From Chromobotia macracanthus (lineage: Eukaryota; Chordata; Actinopteri; Cypriniformes; Botiidae): a DNA stretch of 64,000 bases. A program made the translations under genes and the position numbers. This document shows, in pieces, positions 61,249 to 64,000 of the stretch. The notes beneath the pieces were generated by a model. That model worked only from the letters and a program-made list of their open reading frames with translations. It did no database searches and was not told the origin of the DNA. The stretch lies in assembly GCA_036877525.1 (NCBI GenBank), contig JAZGTH010000062.1, forward strand, positions 5,884,501 to 5,948,500, read 5' to 3'. The first letter of the stretch is position 1; the number at the start of each line of letters is the position of its first letter.

Positions 61249-64000
61249 ATGTGTATGTATATGTGTGTGTGCAATTGAGAACCAGCTTGTGTGTAAAACA
61301 AGGAGGTTTGTTAGGGTTGTTTATACATGTTTTCCTCAGCCAAAGGAACAGGAGGAAAGATTCTAACTTTTAGTTAAGCGGCTTAAAAGATCAGACAGAA
61401 TTCACAATACCGAATATGTGCCAAAATGCACCTCACCCAGTGGCCTTCTGGTAGATCTCAAAAATAATCTGTACAGCATGCGTTTTATGGAAGTGCAAAT
61501 GTGAGTTTGCATGTGCCATTGTGCATCAGAGAGGGTGAGAAGATGTGGGTGAGTACTGTATTATTATGGCTCTATGAACATTCACTTCTACTTGTGTCTA
61601 CAAGAGACTGTAGACTGGAGTGGGAAGAGGCTACATGTCTATAGAGTGTGTTTCACAAGATGTCCAACACCTCCACCACTATTCAAGTCTCTGACACAGG
61701 GCAATGACTCACTCCCTGGACCTGGGTGAAATACGGTCATGGCATGGCCACCTCAGTTCTCTGATTATACAGACCTCTCAGCCACATCACAGAGTTTAAA
61801 AGCTTCCCACTTAAGGGGCCACTTCAATTTGTTTGTGTCAAATGGAAAATGTGACATGAATACAAGCTGGCTTGTGTGTGGAATCATTGCAGATGCTTAC
61901 AAGAAAAAGTACTATGTTGTTTGGACACAGTACCACAGTAATTCAAGTGGCGACTACAGCTTTAGGCACTCTGTGTTCCATGAGCCCTCTTACTGTATAT
62001 AACTGTTGATGACAAAAATAGTTTGTTCCCATTCTAGTCAGCTGTAGTCAATGTTAGATAAGTACTTTTGAATATTGTGTAAAACATACAGTGGTATATA
62101 GAAAAGGAGAATCCTTCAGTATCTTCGCATACATCAAAGTATCATGAAACCTGTACCAGTATCATACACCATAGTACCACAACAGTACTTGCAAGGGAAA
62201 GTTTTGCAAGGGAATGGCATGAACTGTATGCTTTGCAAATCAGTCCATCTAAACCAATGGAATATACAGTGACTTAATTTTAAACTAACATCTGGATGGA
62301 AGATTCAATGTCTGTATGGTGATATGGTCACATGTTTAGAATGTCTGCTTAGCCCAAACATGTTTTTGTCTTATATTTACCCTCTAGGATGAAAAAGAAG
62401 CTAATATCTAGAACAAGTCTGCAATGATGTTCAAGTGCTATGAGAAGATAAGTCGTTCAGGAGATCTGATGTAGCATTGTTAATACTTAACCTCCACCCA
62501 GAACTAATGATTATACTGCTTATTGGTGGAATTCACCAATGGTTCTGCGATGAGCCACGAAGAAAAAGAGAGATAAAAAATAACTTCAGCAGTTAAACAC
62601 TTTTTAAAGAACAGGACACTCAGAGGAAGTTATTGAAGGAGAAAGAGATATAGAGTTATTGAAGGGGAGAGAGAAAGAGATTGTAAAAGGTACAAAAACG
62701 GTGAGAAGACCTCCTCTCCATGGGCCATTTCATCTGAGGAAGCAGGCACATGAACTCAGCATTCAGATGGTGAGTGGCAAGATGAGTTTCTGTATTTCAC
62801 CAGTGGACTGAACCACCAAAGTACGAGGACTGTTTTCTCACGTTTCTGACTCATCTTTGCTGCTCTCTTTTTTCTTGTTTGCTGCATTCCCCCAGGACCC
62901 ATATCTCACCATAACCAGTTCAATTGCCTGTCTAGTTGCGTAGTGTATATGTTTGCACTGTGAAAAGGTTTTTTTCTTGTTTTAAGTAAAAATATCTGCA
63001 AAACAACATAAATTGGGAAAATGTCAGATAATGTTAGATAAATAAGAGTAATACTCTATATATTTTCTAAAACAGGTCATGTAATCTCACATAATTTTGC
63101 TTCTGTAAAAATGTACATCTATCTTGTTAAAAGAATGATTCGATATTTTTACTGATAAACAAGCCAAAAATACTGATTAAGTAAACATTTTACAGTTTGG
63201 CTGTCTGTAATTCTCTCTCTCACCTCTTTTTAATGAAACCCATTCCTTGTTGCTTTTATATTGCGCTTGCATTGCCAAGTTGAAGTTTACAGAAAGGAAG
63301 GCAGGGGTGTTGCATGTTTTTGGTTGACAGTCACAGGACTAGAGCAGCGTTCACTGCACATGCTAGGTAAGAGGAGTTCCATTCCTCGCCCCATCACTCT
63401 GGGGCTGTCTCTGTATCTCTCTCTCTATCTCTGTTCCATTCCATCTCTTTCTGTCTCTCTATCGTTTTCTCTCTGCCATGATGCACACGCTCTCATACGC
63501 TCCAGGAGGCATGTAGCGCATTAACCCGGGTGAGAATCTCAGCCTGTCATAATGCTCTGTGTCTCTTTACATGTGTGCATGCATGTGTGATTGGATGAAG
63601 TGTGAGTTTTATCGATCAGTTTTTAAACAGCTCCACTGCTATTGCTGCAGTGCAGAAATAATTATCTGGCTTTTTTCACCAGTCTTCCCTCTCTGGAATA
63701 TAGCCAGCTTATCTGCGTTCTTTTTATGAACGTGTGTGAATGCGTGCATAAGACCTTGTTTGTAATCTAATTCTTTGTATACATAGATTTGCATGTTGCA
63801 TGAGTAGTGTTGTTTTTCTGAAGCCTGCTGGTACAATGTAGACTTTTAGTGAAGATAAGGCAAGCAGAACCTAATGAGAGACCTAATGAGAGTATTTGTT
63901 TTGGTGCGTGTGTGTGTGTTTTTGAGAGAGATTGCAAAAACAAAAGAGGAACGAGTCGGTAGGTGTTTGGAATTTGTATAAATTGTTGATAAGCTAGGCA
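61249..64000. other. Noncoding to the window end
   Basis: No exon or RNA gene recognised. Pyrimidine-rich CTCT tracts occur at 63400-63480. The 87-codon frame at 61739-62002 resembles no known protein. Confidence 0.45.

Noticed and set aside
61739..62002. 87-codon plus-strand open frame
   Set aside because: No similarity recognised, and no splice or promoter context.
62640..62780. Purine-rich block ending ATG followed by GTGAGT, like a 5' exon
   Set aside because: Only a donor match, no acceptor or coding support.
1..64000. CRISPR arrays, bacterial operons, retroviral genes, rRNA or functional tRNA genes
   Set aside because: None seen; tRNA-like boxes belong to SINEs, and the gene structure is plainly vertebrate.

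Overview
The window is vertebrate nuclear DNA, most likely from a cyprinid-like teleost. It has spliced genes with GT-AG introns, tRNA-derived SINEs, short inverted-repeat DNA transposons, a Tc1-type relic and long CA repeats. Family and residue assignments rest on recalled human proteins; no search was run. Exon borders were set by reading frame, splice consensus and protein similarity.

Layout: (1) 1-669 is upstream sequence and the promoter of dock7. (2) 670-35796, plus strand, is a complete dock7 gene of 50 exons, including a 15-nt microexon, with a single-base frameshift in exon 46. (3) 10833-13688, minus strand, is a complete seven-exon angptl3 lying wholly inside dock7 intron 14, with its own TATA box and a strong HNF1-like site. 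(4) 35797-37047 holds the two facing 3' ends of dock7 and usp1. (5) 37048-41442, minus strand, is a complete usp1 with eight coding exons. (6) 41446-64000 has no coding exon I can recognise. It holds a candidate noncoding first exon and CpG-rich promoter near 44 kb pointing away from usp1, a 0.45-kb local duplication, a Tc1 pair and other repeats.

The order usp1 - dock7 with nested angptl3 is the same block known from human 1p31.3. By that synteny the plus-strand start near 44 kb could be the 5' end of kank4, but no kank4 coding sequence is present to prove it.

The three genes are physically linked but act separately. Dock7 is a Rac/Cdc42 exchange factor in neurite polarity, Angptl3 is a secreted liver inhibitor of lipoprotein lipase, and Usp1 is a nuclear deubiquitinase in DNA repair. 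No undescribed multi-gene system is visible. The points most worth a second look are the dock7 exon 46 frameshift, the dock7 microexon with tandem acceptors, the arginine-free Angptl3 linker lacking a furin site, the HNF1-like site, and the intergenic duplication.
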